This document shows positions 37,121 through 46,241 of a stretch of DNA of 64,000 nucleotides, in pieces; positions within the stretch are counted from its first letter, which is position 1, and every line of letters begins with the position of its first letter. Under the pieces are notes generated by a model that was given only the letters and a program-made list of their open reading frames with translations, was not told the origin of the DNA and did not search any database. Made by a program: the position numbers and the translations under genes. Source of the stretch: Clostridium sp. Marseille-P299 (GTDB lineage: Bacteria; Bacillota; Clostridia; Lachnospirales; Lachnospiraceae); contig NZ_FJVE01000005.1 in the NCBI RefSeq assembly GCF_900078195.1, forward strand, positions 15,001 to 79,000. Direction: 5' to 3'.

Positions 37121-38254
37121 ATGGTAATTCAATATAAATGTCCTAACTGTGGCGCTGATATGGAATATGATTCAACCTCAGGCATGCTACACTGCGATAG
37201 CTGTGGACGTAATGAAAATATTGATCATATGCCTATTCCTGATGTTCCAGAAGGCTCTGCAAATGACGCTCCTACAGTTGATATTTTTAACCCCGATGAC
37301 ATTAAAGACGAAGCATCTTTTGACTACGAAGATACATATGATGAAACGTTGCATAGAACATTTCGAGAGGGAGACGCCATTCAATATCAATGTAACAATT
37401 GTGGAGCTGTTATTTTAACCGATGCTAACACAACTGCTACTACTTGTAGTTTTTGTGGCGCAGCGATTGTTCTTGGCGATCGTTTAACTGGAGCACTACA
37501 ACCGGCAAGAATTATACCATTTAAAATAAATAAAACTCAGGCACAACAGGCCTTTGTAAAATGGTGCAAAGGTGGTAAGTTAACACCAAAAGGCTTTATG
37601 ACTGCGGATAGAATCAAAAATATCACTGGTATTTACGTACCCTTTTGGTTATATGACTTAAACGGTAAAGGAGATGTAGATGCCACTTGTACAAGAGTCC
37701 GTACTTATACAAGAGGTGACTATATCTATACTGAAACAAAATACTATCATGTGTATCGTAAAGTTGATTTAAATTATTTAAGCGTTCCTGTGGATGCATC
37801 CTCTAAAATGAACGATGGTCTTATGGATTTATTAGAACCTTATAATTATCATGACCTTAAGACATTTAACATGCCGTACCTTGCTGGATACATCGCAGAA
37901 AAATATAACTATACAGACAAAGAGATATATTCTCGTGCAAGAGATAAAGCTAGTTCTTATGTTGATACCTATCTTCGTAGCACAATAAATAGTTATTCTT
38001 CGGTAATTTACAACCGAAAAGATATCAATGTAAAACAAAGAAAAGCTTATTATACTCTACTTCCAGTATGGATGGTTTGCTATGATTACAAAGACTCCTT
38101 ACATACATTTGCAATGAACGGACAGACAGGTAAAATAGTTGGTAAACCTCCGCTGAGTCAAAAAAAGATAGCCGCATGGTTTGCTGGAGTATCCGGTATT
38201 TCCTTTGTAGTTCTTAAGATTATAGGATTACTACTAGGAGGTAGTTTATTATGA
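37121..38254 (+). CDS. YdjG-like double zinc-ribbon membrane protein
   Basis: A 377-residue protein with two zinc ribbons: CPNC (7-10) with CDSC (25-28), and CNNC (91-94) with CSFC (109-112). A beta-rich middle domain follows (PARIIPFKI, IYVPFWLYDL, YYTLLPVWMVCYDYK), then one C-terminal membrane helix (about 353-376). This is the YdjG-type TFIIB-like zinc-ribbon protein that accompanies PspA. The start at 37121 is preferred over 37070, whose first codons lie in the hairpin behind pspA. The stop overlaps the next start (ATGA). Confidence 0.75.
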   Translation: MVIQYKCPNCGADMEYDSTSGMLHCDSCGRNENIDHMPIPDVPEGSANDAPTVDIFNPDDIKDEASFDYEDTYDETLHRTFREGDAIQYQCNNCGAVILTDANTTATTCSFCGAAIVLGDRLTGALQPARIIPFKINKTQAQQAFVKWCKGGKLTPKGFMTADRIKNITGIYVPFWLYDLNGKGDVDATCTRVRTYTRGDYIYTETKYYHVYRKVDLNYLSVPVDASSKMNDGLMDLLEPYNYHDLKTFNMPYLAGYIAEKYNYTDKEIYSRARDKASSYVDTYLRSTINSYSSVIYNRKDINVKQRKAYYTLLPVWMVCYDYKDSLHTFAMNGQTGKIVGKPPLSQKKIAAWFAGVSGISFVVLKIIGLLLGGSLL

Positions 38255-39075
38255 GTATAGCAAGGATGCATATTACGAAAAATAAATTAGTAGTTTCAAT
38301 TATAGGCACCTTACTTATGATGATGCTCATAGCTTTTATTCCTATAAAAGGATACGCTAGTGAAAATAAACTTAATGTAAACGATTCTGCAAATCTTTTA
38401 ACTGATTCACAATTAAACAAACTAAATAAAACTTTAAGAGAGTACTCAGATAAATATGATATTGATATCGTTGTCCTAACCGTAGCAGGCTTGGATGGGA
38501 AATCTGATCGTAATTATCTCGAAGATTATGTAGACTCAGTACTAGACGCTGGTATTTACTCAGAAAATATAACTATCCTACAATTTGACACCGATAGCAG
38601 ATATTGTACGATTCAAGCATATGGAAGCTGCGAGAGAGTTATTAATGACGATAATATAGAATATATTTTAGATGTAGTAGCTCCCCAGATTTCAGAACAT
38701 AATTACTATGATGCCTTTAATGATTTTGCCAAAGGAGTAAATCATTATTATGATAACCCAAGATATGAATTTGGACACGAACCACTCTATTTAAAAACAT
38801 GGTTTCAACTCGTGGTTGCTTTAGCAATCGGTGGTATTGTGGTTGGTACTATGGCTTATCATTCTCAAGGTAGAAATACAGTTAACAATCACACATATTT
38901 GGATGAACAACGATCTGGAATCGTCGCTCGAAGAGACATTTATCTTCGCACCTCTGTTTCTAAAGTAAGAAAACCTTCCAACAATAATAACGGTAGTGGC
39001 GGTGGTCGAAGTAGCGGCGGCGGTGGAATCAGTAGTGGTGGTCGCTCACACAGTGGCGGCAGTAGAAGATGTTAA
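38251..39075 (+). CDS. YdjH-like TPM-domain membrane protein
   Basis: A 274-residue protein. After an N-terminal hydrophobic segment (about 10-30), residues 33-170 form a TPM domain (VNDSANLLTDSQLNKLNKTLREYSDKYDIDIVVLTV), then a second membrane segment (LVVALAIGGIVVGTMAY). The Gly/Ser-rich tail ends GGSRRC. TPM proteins are membrane or thylakoid quality-control factors; here it forms part of the PspA-linked complex. ATGA overlap with the upstream gene implies coupling. Confidence 0.78.
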   Translation: MSIARMHITKNKLVVSIIGTLLMMMLIAFIPIKGYASENKLNVNDSANLLTDSQLNKLNKTLREYSDKYDIDIVVLTVAGLDGKSDRNYLEDYVDSVLDAGIYSENITILQFDTDSRYCTIQAYGSCERVINDDNIEYILDVVAPQISEHNYYDAFNDFAKGVNHYYDNPRYEFGHEPLYLKTWFQLVVALAIGGIVVGTMAYHSQGRNTVNNHTYLDEQRSGIVARRDIYLRTSVSKVRKPSNNNNGSGGGRSSGGGGISSGGRSHSGGSRRC

Positions 39076-39123
39076 TTTTCTTCTACATTCATAAATTTAT
39101 AAAATACAGGAGGCTAAGAAGCT

Positions 39124-40134
39124 ATGGGACTTTTCTCAAATCAATTTGCTAATGTTGTTGAATGGCAAGAATTTCGTGAAGATATGATTTTTTATAAATG
39201 GTCAAATAAAGAAATTAAAAAAGGTAGTAGATTAATTATTCGACCAGGTCAGGACGCTGTCTTTTTATATAACGGTAAAATAGAAGGAATTTTTAAAGAC
39301 GAAGGTGACTATGACATCGAATCTCAAATCATTCCTTTTCTATCTACGTTAAAAGGATTTAAATTTGGATTCAACAGTGGTATGCGTGCGGAAGTACTTT
39401 TTGTTAATACGAAAGAATTTTTAGTAAAATGGGGAACTGCAAACGCAATTAATATTCCTGCTCAAAACTTACCTGGTGGATTACCAATTCGTGCCCATGG
39501 TACATTAAATTTTAAAGTCAATGATTATATTAAGCTAATTGATAAAATAGCTGGTGTTAAAACTTCTTATCTAGTGGAAGATGTACGATTAAGAATAACT
39601 TCCATCTTAGACCAGTTATTAATGAAATGGATTGTAAAAGAAGGAAAAGATATGTATAACCTTCAAGCAAATTCCTATGACATTTCAAAGGGGATTAAAA
39701 CAGATTTAGACATGGAATTGTTTGATACTGGCTTATCAATTTCTAATTTTACTATAATGAGTTTTACTTACCCACAAGAAATTCAGAATATGATCAACAA
39801 GAATGCCAGCCATAGCATGGTAGGCGACATTGGTAAATACCAACAAATGAGCATGACCGAGGGGATTGCTTCTGGTAAAGTAAAAGGCGGTGGCATGGCA
39901 TCTGATATGGCAGGCATGATGATGGGCATGAATATGGCAAATCAAATGATGCAAAATATGAATCAAGGGAATTCAAACCAAATCAATAACAATCAAATGC
40001 CATATATGAACCAAGGAAATAATGTTGCTCCTGGTGGAAATGCTACTTCTACTAAGCCAAACTTTTGTCCTAATTGTGGGCAAAAAACAACGAATTCTAA
40101 CTTCTGCCCTAATTGCGGACATAAATTAGTTTAA
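39124..40134 (+). CDS. YdjI-like SPFH-domain protein with C-terminal zinc ribbon
   Basis: A 336-residue protein related to B. subtilis YdjI. The SPFH (flotillin-like) core covers about 30-230 (SRLIIRPGQDAVFLYNGKIEGIF, then IDKIAGVKTSYLVEDVRLRITSIL). A Met/Gly/Asn-rich linker (MAGMMMGMNMANQMMQNMNQ) leads to a zinc ribbon CPNC with CPNC at the end. In Bacillus this protein recruits PspA to membrane sites. AGGAGG precedes the start. Last gene of the cluster. Confidence 0.82.
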   Translation: MGLFSNQFANVVEWQEFREDMIFYKWSNKEIKKGSRLIIRPGQDAVFLYNGKIEGIFKDEGDYDIESQIIPFLSTLKGFKFGFNSGMRAEVLFVNTKEFLVKWGTANAINIPAQNLPGGLPIRAHGTLNFKVNDYIKLIDKIAGVKTSYLVEDVRLRITSILDQLLMKWIVKEGKDMYNLQANSYDISKGIKTDLDMELFDTGLSISNFTIMSFTYPQEIQNMINKNASHSMVGDIGKYQQMSMTEGIASGKVKGGGMASDMAGMMMGMNMANQMMQNMNQGNSNQINNNQMPYMNQGNNVAPGGNATSTKPNFCPNCGQKTTNSNFCPNCGHKLV

Positions 40135-40159
40135 GACTAAAGATACTGTGTTACAAAGT

Positions 40160-40220
40160 GAAATAGACCCTGTAAGATAGAGAACTTTTTAATAAGTGTC
40201 TATCCTACAGGGTCTATTTT
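40160..40220 (+). terminator. Terminator of the pspA-ydj cluster
   Basis: AAATAGACCCTGTA plus GATAGA pair with TCTATC plus TACAGGGTCTATTT, followed by TTTTT. It also lies behind the convergent diguanylate cyclase gene and may serve both. Confidence 0.88.
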
Positions 40221-40264
40221 TAAACTAACCTTCTGAGAGGCCTCTTCTTATATTAACACTTTAT

Positions 40265-41386
40265 TTACTCCGCTTTCATAGCCCCTTTGCCAAAGACTTT
40301 ATCACCATAAACAACTATATTTCTACCGTGCTTCTTCGCTTGATATAATGATTTATCTGCATCGCTATATAAATCATTAATACAGTTCATATCTTTGGGA
40401 ATTAATGAGCCAACACCTACACTCACTGTTACATAAGTTCCAATGGTGCCATGTTTTATTCTAAGGGCTTCAATATTGCTTCTAATCTTATCTGCAAGAG
40501 CGATTGAATCTAATTCCTTAGTCCCATGGATAAAAACTACGAATTCTTCGCCTCCAAAACGAGCCGATATATCTGTATTTCTCTTTGCAGTTTTTCTTAT
40601 TGTACTTGCTATTTTGTTAATACACTGATCACCTGCTGGATGACCATAAGCATCATTATATTTTTTAAAATTATCAATATCTATAATCAACAGGCTTATT
40701 CTTCTTCGGTTACGTATACAATAAGGCAAGATATGTTCTAAACTCTTCTCAAATCCTCTTCGATTTAGTAATCCAGTAAGAGGATCTTCCTCTGCACTCT
40801 TCCTAACAACAGTCATCTTTTTCCTCATCCGCATTATCAATACTGTCTGCTGATACAGATGCCTTGAAATTATAAAAATTACAACTATAAAAATAAATAA
40901 AGTTAATAATTGCCTTATCTCCAAATATGTGCTCTCTTTTATTATAAAAAGTGAGAATCCCTGAATAAAGAGATAAAATAAAGCCTCGTACAAAGATAAC
41001 AAAGGTACTAGTCCAAGTAAGACTAACATGAAACAATAGGTAACTACAGACTGATAATTATTTATATTTAAAATAGAAATCCCCATGAAAAAGCATGCAA
41101 ATAGTCCCCAATAACAATGAATAATAACATCATAAAAATTATAATTTTTCATCCGTATACGATTGATTAGAAAAATAGAGAAACAGATTGATATAATTTC
41201 ATAGCCCACAAGTAACCCATAGTATAGATACTCTCCTTCCCCTTTATAAGGAAAGAATGCAGTGAAAATTAGAGCTAAAGGTAGAAATAATGATAATATA
41301 AAAGACATCAAAAGAACTCGTCTTAAATTGACCTGCACGAGCTTCTTTTTAAAGAACATCTCATTATTTCTCAACTTCGCACGCAA
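40265..41386 (-). CDS. Membrane-bound GGDEF diguanylate cyclase
   Basis: A 373-residue protein. About six hydrophobic segments fill the first 190 residues, followed by a GGDEF domain ([19 protein letters not shown] onward). The active-site motif is GGEEF, and an RxxD inhibitory site (RNTD) lies five residues before it, so it should make c-di-GMP and be product-inhibited. The N-terminus shows no recognised ligand-binding domain. It is monocistronic and convergent with the ydj cluster. Confidence 0.88.
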
Positions 41387-41569
41387 AGTAATCCCTACTC
41401 TCTAATATATTTTTATACTAATTAACTCTCTTATATATTCCACTTTGCTTACTTTGATAAAATTCGATTTTAATCTACAATATCTAATATATTATATCAT
41501 ACATATTTTGTAAAAACAACCTTGTTCCCTCCATATTATGGATACTATTTAAGCGTGACATCTTTTTTA

Positions 41570-41613
41570 TTGACAAATTAAAATGAAATCACTAGAATAG
41601 TTAGTGTCCTAAC
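41570..41613 (+). promoter_or_regulatory. Promoter of marR with an overlapping operator
   Basis: TTGACA (41570-41575), a 17-base spacer and TAGAAT (41593-41598). Directly behind, GTTAG-TGTC-CTAAC (41600-41613) is a perfect inverted repeat over the expected transcription start, the usual position for MarR self-repression. Confidence 0.7.
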
Positions 41614-41673
41614 AATTTATAGAACATCTGTACTGATAATATTAATGATTCGTTGGTAACGAAAGGGGAAAAC

Positions 41674-42111
41674 GTGGGAGATACGAAAAGCATTTTAATT
41701 TCAGTAAAAAGATTATCCAATAAAATGCAAAGGCTTTTAAGCAATTTGCAAGTAAGTCGTGGAGAAGAAGCCTTAACAGGAATGCAATGCGGTGTGCTTG
41801 TTTTTATTCGTGAATATTCAAAAACTTCGGATGTATTTCAAAAGGATATTGAAAAAGAATTTAATATTCGTGGTTCAACAGCTACTGGAATTTTGCAACT
41901 AATGGAGAAAAATAATTTAATAGAGCGTGTGCCAGTAGATTATGACGCACGGTTGAAAAAAATTATTCTTACTGAAAAAGGCATTAACACAAGAGAAGAA
42001 GTCGATCAGTGGAATCTTGAAACCGAAAAAAGATTGACTAAAAATTTGACACCCGATGAAATAGAAACCTTCTTGGCTTTAATTGATAAAATATCAAAGG
42101 GGTTAGATTAA
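41674..42111 (+). CDS. MarR family transcriptional regulator
   Basis: A 145-residue winged-helix repressor. The recognition region is QKDIEKEFNIRGSTATGILQLMEKNNLIERVPVDYDARLKKIILTEKG, with the DxRxK wing (DYDARLKK) typical of MarR. The GTG at 41674 is preferred over the TTG at 41653, with AAGGGG five bases before it. It lies upstream of a two-gene ABC exporter, probably its target, and has an inverted repeat on its own promoter. The ligand is unknown. Confidence 0.88.
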   Translation: MGDTKSILISVKRLSNKMQRLLSNLQVSRGEEALTGMQCGVLVFIREYSKTSDVFQKDIEKEFNIRGSTATGILQLMEKNNLIERVPVDYDARLKKIILTEKGINTREEVDQWNLETEKRLTKNLTPDEIETFLALIDKISKGLD

Positions 42112-42131
42112 GATGTCCACTAAAAATGTGA

Positions 42132-42170
42132 CTGTTACAAGAATTTATTTTGTAACAGACTATTTTTTTT
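42132..42170 (+). terminator. Terminator after marR
   Basis: CTGTTACAA pairs with TTGTAACAG, followed by ACTATTTTTTTT. It separates marR from the exporter genes, which need read-through or their own promoter. Confidence 0.8.
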
Positions 42171-42172
42171 AC

Positions 42173-42222
42173 AAATGACTAACTAATTAAGTGTTTATGC
42201 GCATCCTTAACGGAGTATTTTT
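42173..42222 (+). repeat. Copy A of a 47-nt intergenic repeat
   Basis: This copy resembles the one at 46974-47023: TGACTAACTA, then TTAA, GTGT, an ATGCGCAT palindrome, CCTTAACGGAG and a T-run. It lies between the marR terminator and the exporter genes. About 40 of 47 positions match the other copy. Confidence 0.6.
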
Positions 42223-42391
42223 ATTTTAAAAGACAAAATTTCTTACGAAAAAGATACATGCTTGCATGTTGATTTAATAAACATTACAAATGGAGGGATT
42301 TAATAGGACAAAGGTTGAAAGAAAATTAATAAAGGAAAGGATGTCACACGTATTCTTTCAGTCTTTAATTGTGACAATCATTGGTGAAACT

Positions 42392-44131
42392 ATGATAAAG
42401 CGTTTAATGAAATGTATTAATGAATTTAAAAAAGAATCTATCCTGGCACCATTTTTGATGATGTGTGAAGTAATATTAGAAGTATCGATTCCTTTTTTTA
42501 TGGCTTTAATCATTGATAACGGAATCTCCGTTCGTGATATGAATTACATTGCAAAAATGGGAACCATTTTAGTAATTAGCGCATTACTCTCACTATTATT
42601 TGGTGCACTATCAGGCAAAAATGCAGCAAAAGCTTCTACTGGATTTGCTAGAAATTTAAGAAGGGAAATGTATTATAACATTCAAAACTTTTCTTTCTCT
42701 AATATCGACAAATTCTCAACATCCAGTCTTGTAACAAGATTAACAACAGACGTAACAAATGTTCAAAACTCTTTTCAAATGATTATAAGAGCTATGGTCA
42801 GAGCCATTTTTATGTTATTCTTCTGTTTGGTTATGGCTTTTAGAATCAATCCAGAATTAGCAACTGTCTTTTTATGTGCAATACCTCTTTTAGGTATTGG
42901 TCTTTTCTTCATAATTAAAAATGCTCACCCAATTTTTAGAAGAGTATTTCGTATATACGATAAACTTAACAAAGTAGTCCAAGAAAACTTACGTGGTATT
43001 CGTGTTGTAAAATCTTATGTTAGAGAAGATTTTGAAAAAGAAAAATTCCAATCAGTTTCAGAAGAAATTTATCAAAATTTCGTAAAAGCAGAAAAACTAT
43101 TAGCATTTAACAGTCCAATGATGCAAACTGTAATGTATACCTGTATGATTCTTATCTTCTGGATGGGCAGTCATATGATTATTTCAGGTAAACTATCTAC
43201 TGGAGAGCTTATCAGTTTAATTGCATATATTACACAAAGTTTAATTAGTTTAATGATGCTTTCTATGGTTCTAGCGATGATAACTATGTCAAGAGCATCC
43301 GCTGGCCGTATTATCGAAGTTCTTGAGGAAAAGAGTAACCTTCATAGTCCAGAAAACCCAGTTATGGAAGTAAAAGATGGATCTATCGAATTTGATAACG
43401 TGTTCTTTAGCTATAGTGCAAATGCAGAGAAGCACAGTTTATCTGAGATAAGTTTTAAAATAAAATCTGGAGAAACCATAGGTATTATTGGCGGAACAGG
43501 AAGTGCAAAAAGCTCCGTTGTACAATTAATTCCTCGTTTATATGACGTTACAAAAGGCGCTGTAAAAGTCGGCGGCGTTAATGTAAAGGACTATGATCTT
43601 GAAGTTCTTAGAGATGAAGTTGCAATTGTTCTTCAAAAAAATGTACTATTCTCAGGTACAATCAAAGAAAACTTACGTTGGGGTAATCCAAATGCAACCG
43701 ATGAACAGTTAATTCATGTCTGTAAATTGGCACAGGCTCATAATTTCATCATGGAATTTCCTGATGGATACGATACTTACATTGAACAAGGTGGTTCTAA
43801 TGTATCCGGTGGTCAAAGACAAAGACTTTGTATCGCAAGAGCATTATTAAAGAAGCCAAAAATATTAATTTTAGACGATTCTACAAGTGCAGTAGATACT
43901 AAAACTGATGCCCTATTGCAAGAGGCATTTAGAAAAGAAATCCCTAATACAACAAAAATTACAATTGCTCAAAGAATATCATCCGTTGAAAATGTTGACC
44001 GCATCATTGTATTAGATAACGGTAAAATCAATGCAATTGGTAATCACAAAGAATTACTAGCAACAAATAAAATATATCAAGAAGTGTACTTTTCACAAAA
44101 GAAAGGAGGAGAAGACGATGAAACAAAATAA
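42392..44131 (+). CDS. ABC exporter half-transporter with degenerate ATP site (first of pair)
   Basis: A 579-residue protein: six membrane helices (about 1-310), then an ABC ATPase. Walker A is GGTGSAKSS, with Ala in place of the Gly before Lys. Walker B is ILILDDSTSA, with Asp replacing the catalytic Glu. The signature VSGGQRQRL is intact and the switch His is Gln (IAQRIS). These are marks of the inactive-site subunit of heterodimeric exporters such as BmrCD or TM287/288. The start is uncertain: an ATG at 42290 adds 34 unusual residues. Confidence 0.88.
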   Translation: MIKRLMKCINEFKKESILAPFLMMCEVILEVSIPFFMALIIDNGISVRDMNYIAKMGTILVISALLSLLFGALSGKNAAKASTGFARNLRREMYYNIQNFSFSNIDKFSTSSLVTRLTTDVTNVQNSFQMIIRAMVRAIFMLFFCLVMAFRINPELATVFLCAIPLLGIGLFFIIKNAHPIFRRVFRIYDKLNKVVQENLRGIRVVKSYVREDFEKEKFQSVSEEIYQNFVKAEKLLAFNSPMMQTVMYTCMILIFWMGSHMIISGKLSTGELISLIAYITQSLISLMMLSMVLAMITMSRASAGRIIEVLEEKSNLHSPENPVMEVKDGSIEFDNVFFSYSANAEKHSLSEISFKIKSGETIGIIGGTGSAKSSVVQLIPRLYDVTKGAVKVGGVNVKDYDLEVLRDEVAIVLQKNVLFSGTIKENLRWGNPNATDEQLIHVCKLAQAHNFIMEFPDGYDTYIEQGGSNVSGGQRQRLCIARALLKKPKILILDDSTSAVDTKTDALLQEAFRKEIPNTTKITIAQRISSVENVDRIIVLDNGKINAIGNHKELLATNKIYQEVYFSQKKGGEDDETK

Positions 44132-46010
44132 ATCGAAGAAAAATAAGACCCAAAATATGAACATGGGAAAAACTGTTCGCAGATTACTTACTTATGTTAC
44201 TGGTAAGTATAAATTCGAACTTGTTGCTGTTTTCATCTGTATCCTACTTTCTGCCTTGGCATCTGTTGCAGGTTCCTTATTCCTTCAAACATTTATAGAT
44301 GATTACGTTGCTCCTATGCTTAAAACTGGTAGTCATGATTTTACACCATTATTCAAGGCTCTTTGTGTAATGGCAATCATTTATGCGGTTGGTGTTATAT
44401 CAACATACCTATACAACCGCTTAATGGCTATCATTGGACAAACAGTTCAAAAGAACATAAGAGATGATATGTTTACTCATATGCAAACCTTACCAATACG
44501 ATATTTTGATACACACACTTATGGCGATGTCATGAGCCGTTATACAAATGATATTGATACGCTAAGACAGATGATAAATCAAAGTATCCCTCAGATGTTT
44601 AACTTTATTGTTACTATCACCTGTGTATTAATCGCAATGATTTTTACCAGCATTCCTTTAACGCTTGTTGTTTTATTAATTACTGGAATTGTTTACTTAT
44701 TATTAGATCTCATTACAGGTAAATCCAGAGCATACTTTCAAAAACAACAAAAATCACTTGGTAATGTAAATGGCTTTGTGGAAGAAATGATGAACGGTCA
44801 AAAAGTCGTAAAGGTATTCAACCACGAAGAAAAATCAAAAGAAGATTTTGATGCCTTGAATGAACAGCTTTTTGAAAATGCGAAAAGCGCAAATATATTT
44901 GCAAACATTCTTATGCCTATCCTTGGTAATATCGGTAATTTTCAATATGCTGTTTTAGCTATTGTGGGCGGTATTTTTGCTATCAATGGTATGGCTGGTA
45001 TTACTGTTGGTTCCATTGCTTCCTTCTTACAGTTAAGTAAGTCTTTTAGCGGTCCTGTAACTCAGTTTTCACAGCAATTAAATTCAATTATTATGGCATT
45101 AGCAGGTGCAGAAAGAATCTTCCAGTTATTAGATGAAGAACCTGAAACTGACGAAGGATATGTTACTCTTGTAAATGCAAAATATGAGGGTGACACCCTA
45201 GTTGAATGTAAAGAAAGAACTGGTATATGGGCATGGAAACACCCTCATGGAGACGGTACGATTACCTATACTAAATTAACTGGCGATATTCGATTCTTTG
45301 ATGTTGATTTTGGTTATACCGAAGATAAAACTGTACTCCATGACATATCACTTTATGCGAGACCTGGTGAGAAAATTGCATTTGTTGGTTCCACTGGCGC
45401 AGGCAAAACTACAATTACTAACCTTATCAATCGTTTTTATAGTATTCAAGATGGTAAGATTCGGTATGATGGAATTAATATAAATAAAATTAAAAAGGAT
45501 GATTTACGTAGATCCTTAGGCGTCGTTTTACAAGATACCAACTTATTTACAGGTACGATTATGGAAAACATACGTTATGGTAGATTAGATGCTACGGATG
45601 AAGATGTATATGCAGCTGCTAAACTAGCAAATGCTCACGATTTCATCACTCGCTTACCAGATGGATATAATACATTCATAGATGGTTCCGGTGAATCTTT
45701 ATCCCAAGGACAAAGACAGTTAATATCAATTGCACGTGCCGCTGTTAATAACCCTCCGGTTATGATATTAGATGAGGCAACTTCTAGTATTGATACTCGT
45801 ACTGAAGCAATTGTACAAAAGGGAATGGATGCTTTAATGCATGGCCGTACTGTCCTTGTTATTGCACACAGACTTTCTACAATTCAAAATTCAGATGCTA
45901 TTATGGTAATGGAATCCGGACGAATTATTGAACGTGGAAATCATGATGAACTTGTAAAACAAAAAGGTAAATACTATCAACTTTATACAGGCGCATTTGA
46001 ATTAGAATAA
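44118..46010 (+). CDS. ABC exporter half-transporter with consensus ATP site (second of pair)
   Basis: A 630-residue partner of the preceding subunit. After a Lys/Asn-rich cytoplasmic start come six membrane helices, then an ATPase with intact Walker A (GSTGAGKTT), Walker B (VMILDEATSS) and H-loop (IAHRLS). Its signature is changed to LSQGQRQLI. A linker insert with TGIWAWKHPHGDGT precedes the ATPase. Together the subunits give one active and one degenerate site. The start overlaps the upstream gene by 14 bases, with AAGGAGG before it. Confidence 0.92.
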   Translation: MKQNKSKKNKTQNMNMGKTVRRLLTYVTGKYKFELVAVFICILLSALASVAGSLFLQTFIDDYVAPMLKTGSHDFTPLFKALCVMAIIYAVGVISTYLYNRLMAIIGQTVQKNIRDDMFTHMQTLPIRYFDTHTYGDVMSRYTNDIDTLRQMINQSIPQMFNFIVTITCVLIAMIFTSIPLTLVVLLITGIVYLLLDLITGKSRAYFQKQQKSLGNVNGFVEEMMNGQKVVKVFNHEEKSKEDFDALNEQLFENAKSANIFANILMPILGNIGNFQYAVLAIVGGIFAINGMAGITVGSIASFLQLSKSFSGPVTQFSQQLNSIIMALAGAERIFQLLDEEPETDEGYVTLVNAKYEGDTLVECKERTGIWAWKHPHGDGTITYTKLTGDIRFFDVDFGYTEDKTVLHDISLYARPGEKIAFVGSTGAGKTTITNLINRFYSIQDGKIRYDGININKIKKDDLRRSLGVVLQDTNLFTGTIMENIRYGRLDATDEDVYAAAKLANAHDFITRLPDGYNTFIDGSGESLSQGQRQLISIARAAVNNPPVMILDEATSSIDTRTEAIVQKGMDALMHGRTVLVIAHRLSTIQNSDAIMVMESGRIIERGNHDELVKQKGKYYQLYTGAFELE

Positions 46011-46069
46011 CATTCTAATCGAATAGCAATCTAATAGAATAACATTCTAATAGGATAACATTCTAATAG
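46006..46069 (+). repeat. Four tandem copies of a 16-bp repeat
   Basis: Units AATAACATTCTAATCG, AATAGCAATCTAATAG, AATAACATTCTAATAG and GATAACATTCTAATAG follow each other. The first includes the stop codon of the exporter gene. Each junction also makes an ATTCTA-TAGAAT palindrome. Confidence 0.85.
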
Positions 46070-46123
46070 AATAATAGTTATCAATAAAACTAAATATTAA
46101 ATTCTTCATTATCTTATTAAATA

Positions 46124-46163
46124 AGCACTTAAAATACTTATTGTATTTTAAGTGCTATTTTTA
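46124..46163 (+). terminator. Terminator after the ABC exporter genes
   Basis: AGCACTTAAAATAC pairs perfectly with GTATTTTAAGTGCT around a 5-base loop, followed by ATTTTTAT. Confidence 0.9.
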
Positions 46164-46241
46164 TAAGCCAAGAATCTTTAGATATGTTTTTACTAACAAC
46201 TCTCAAGTATCTCATTAAAACTTTTAACAGATAATATTTTA

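Noticed and set aside
42290..42391. N-terminal extension of the first exporter subunit as a separate leader peptide
   Set aside because: It is in frame with the exporter and has no stop. It is probably untranslated leader, because family members start at MIKRL.
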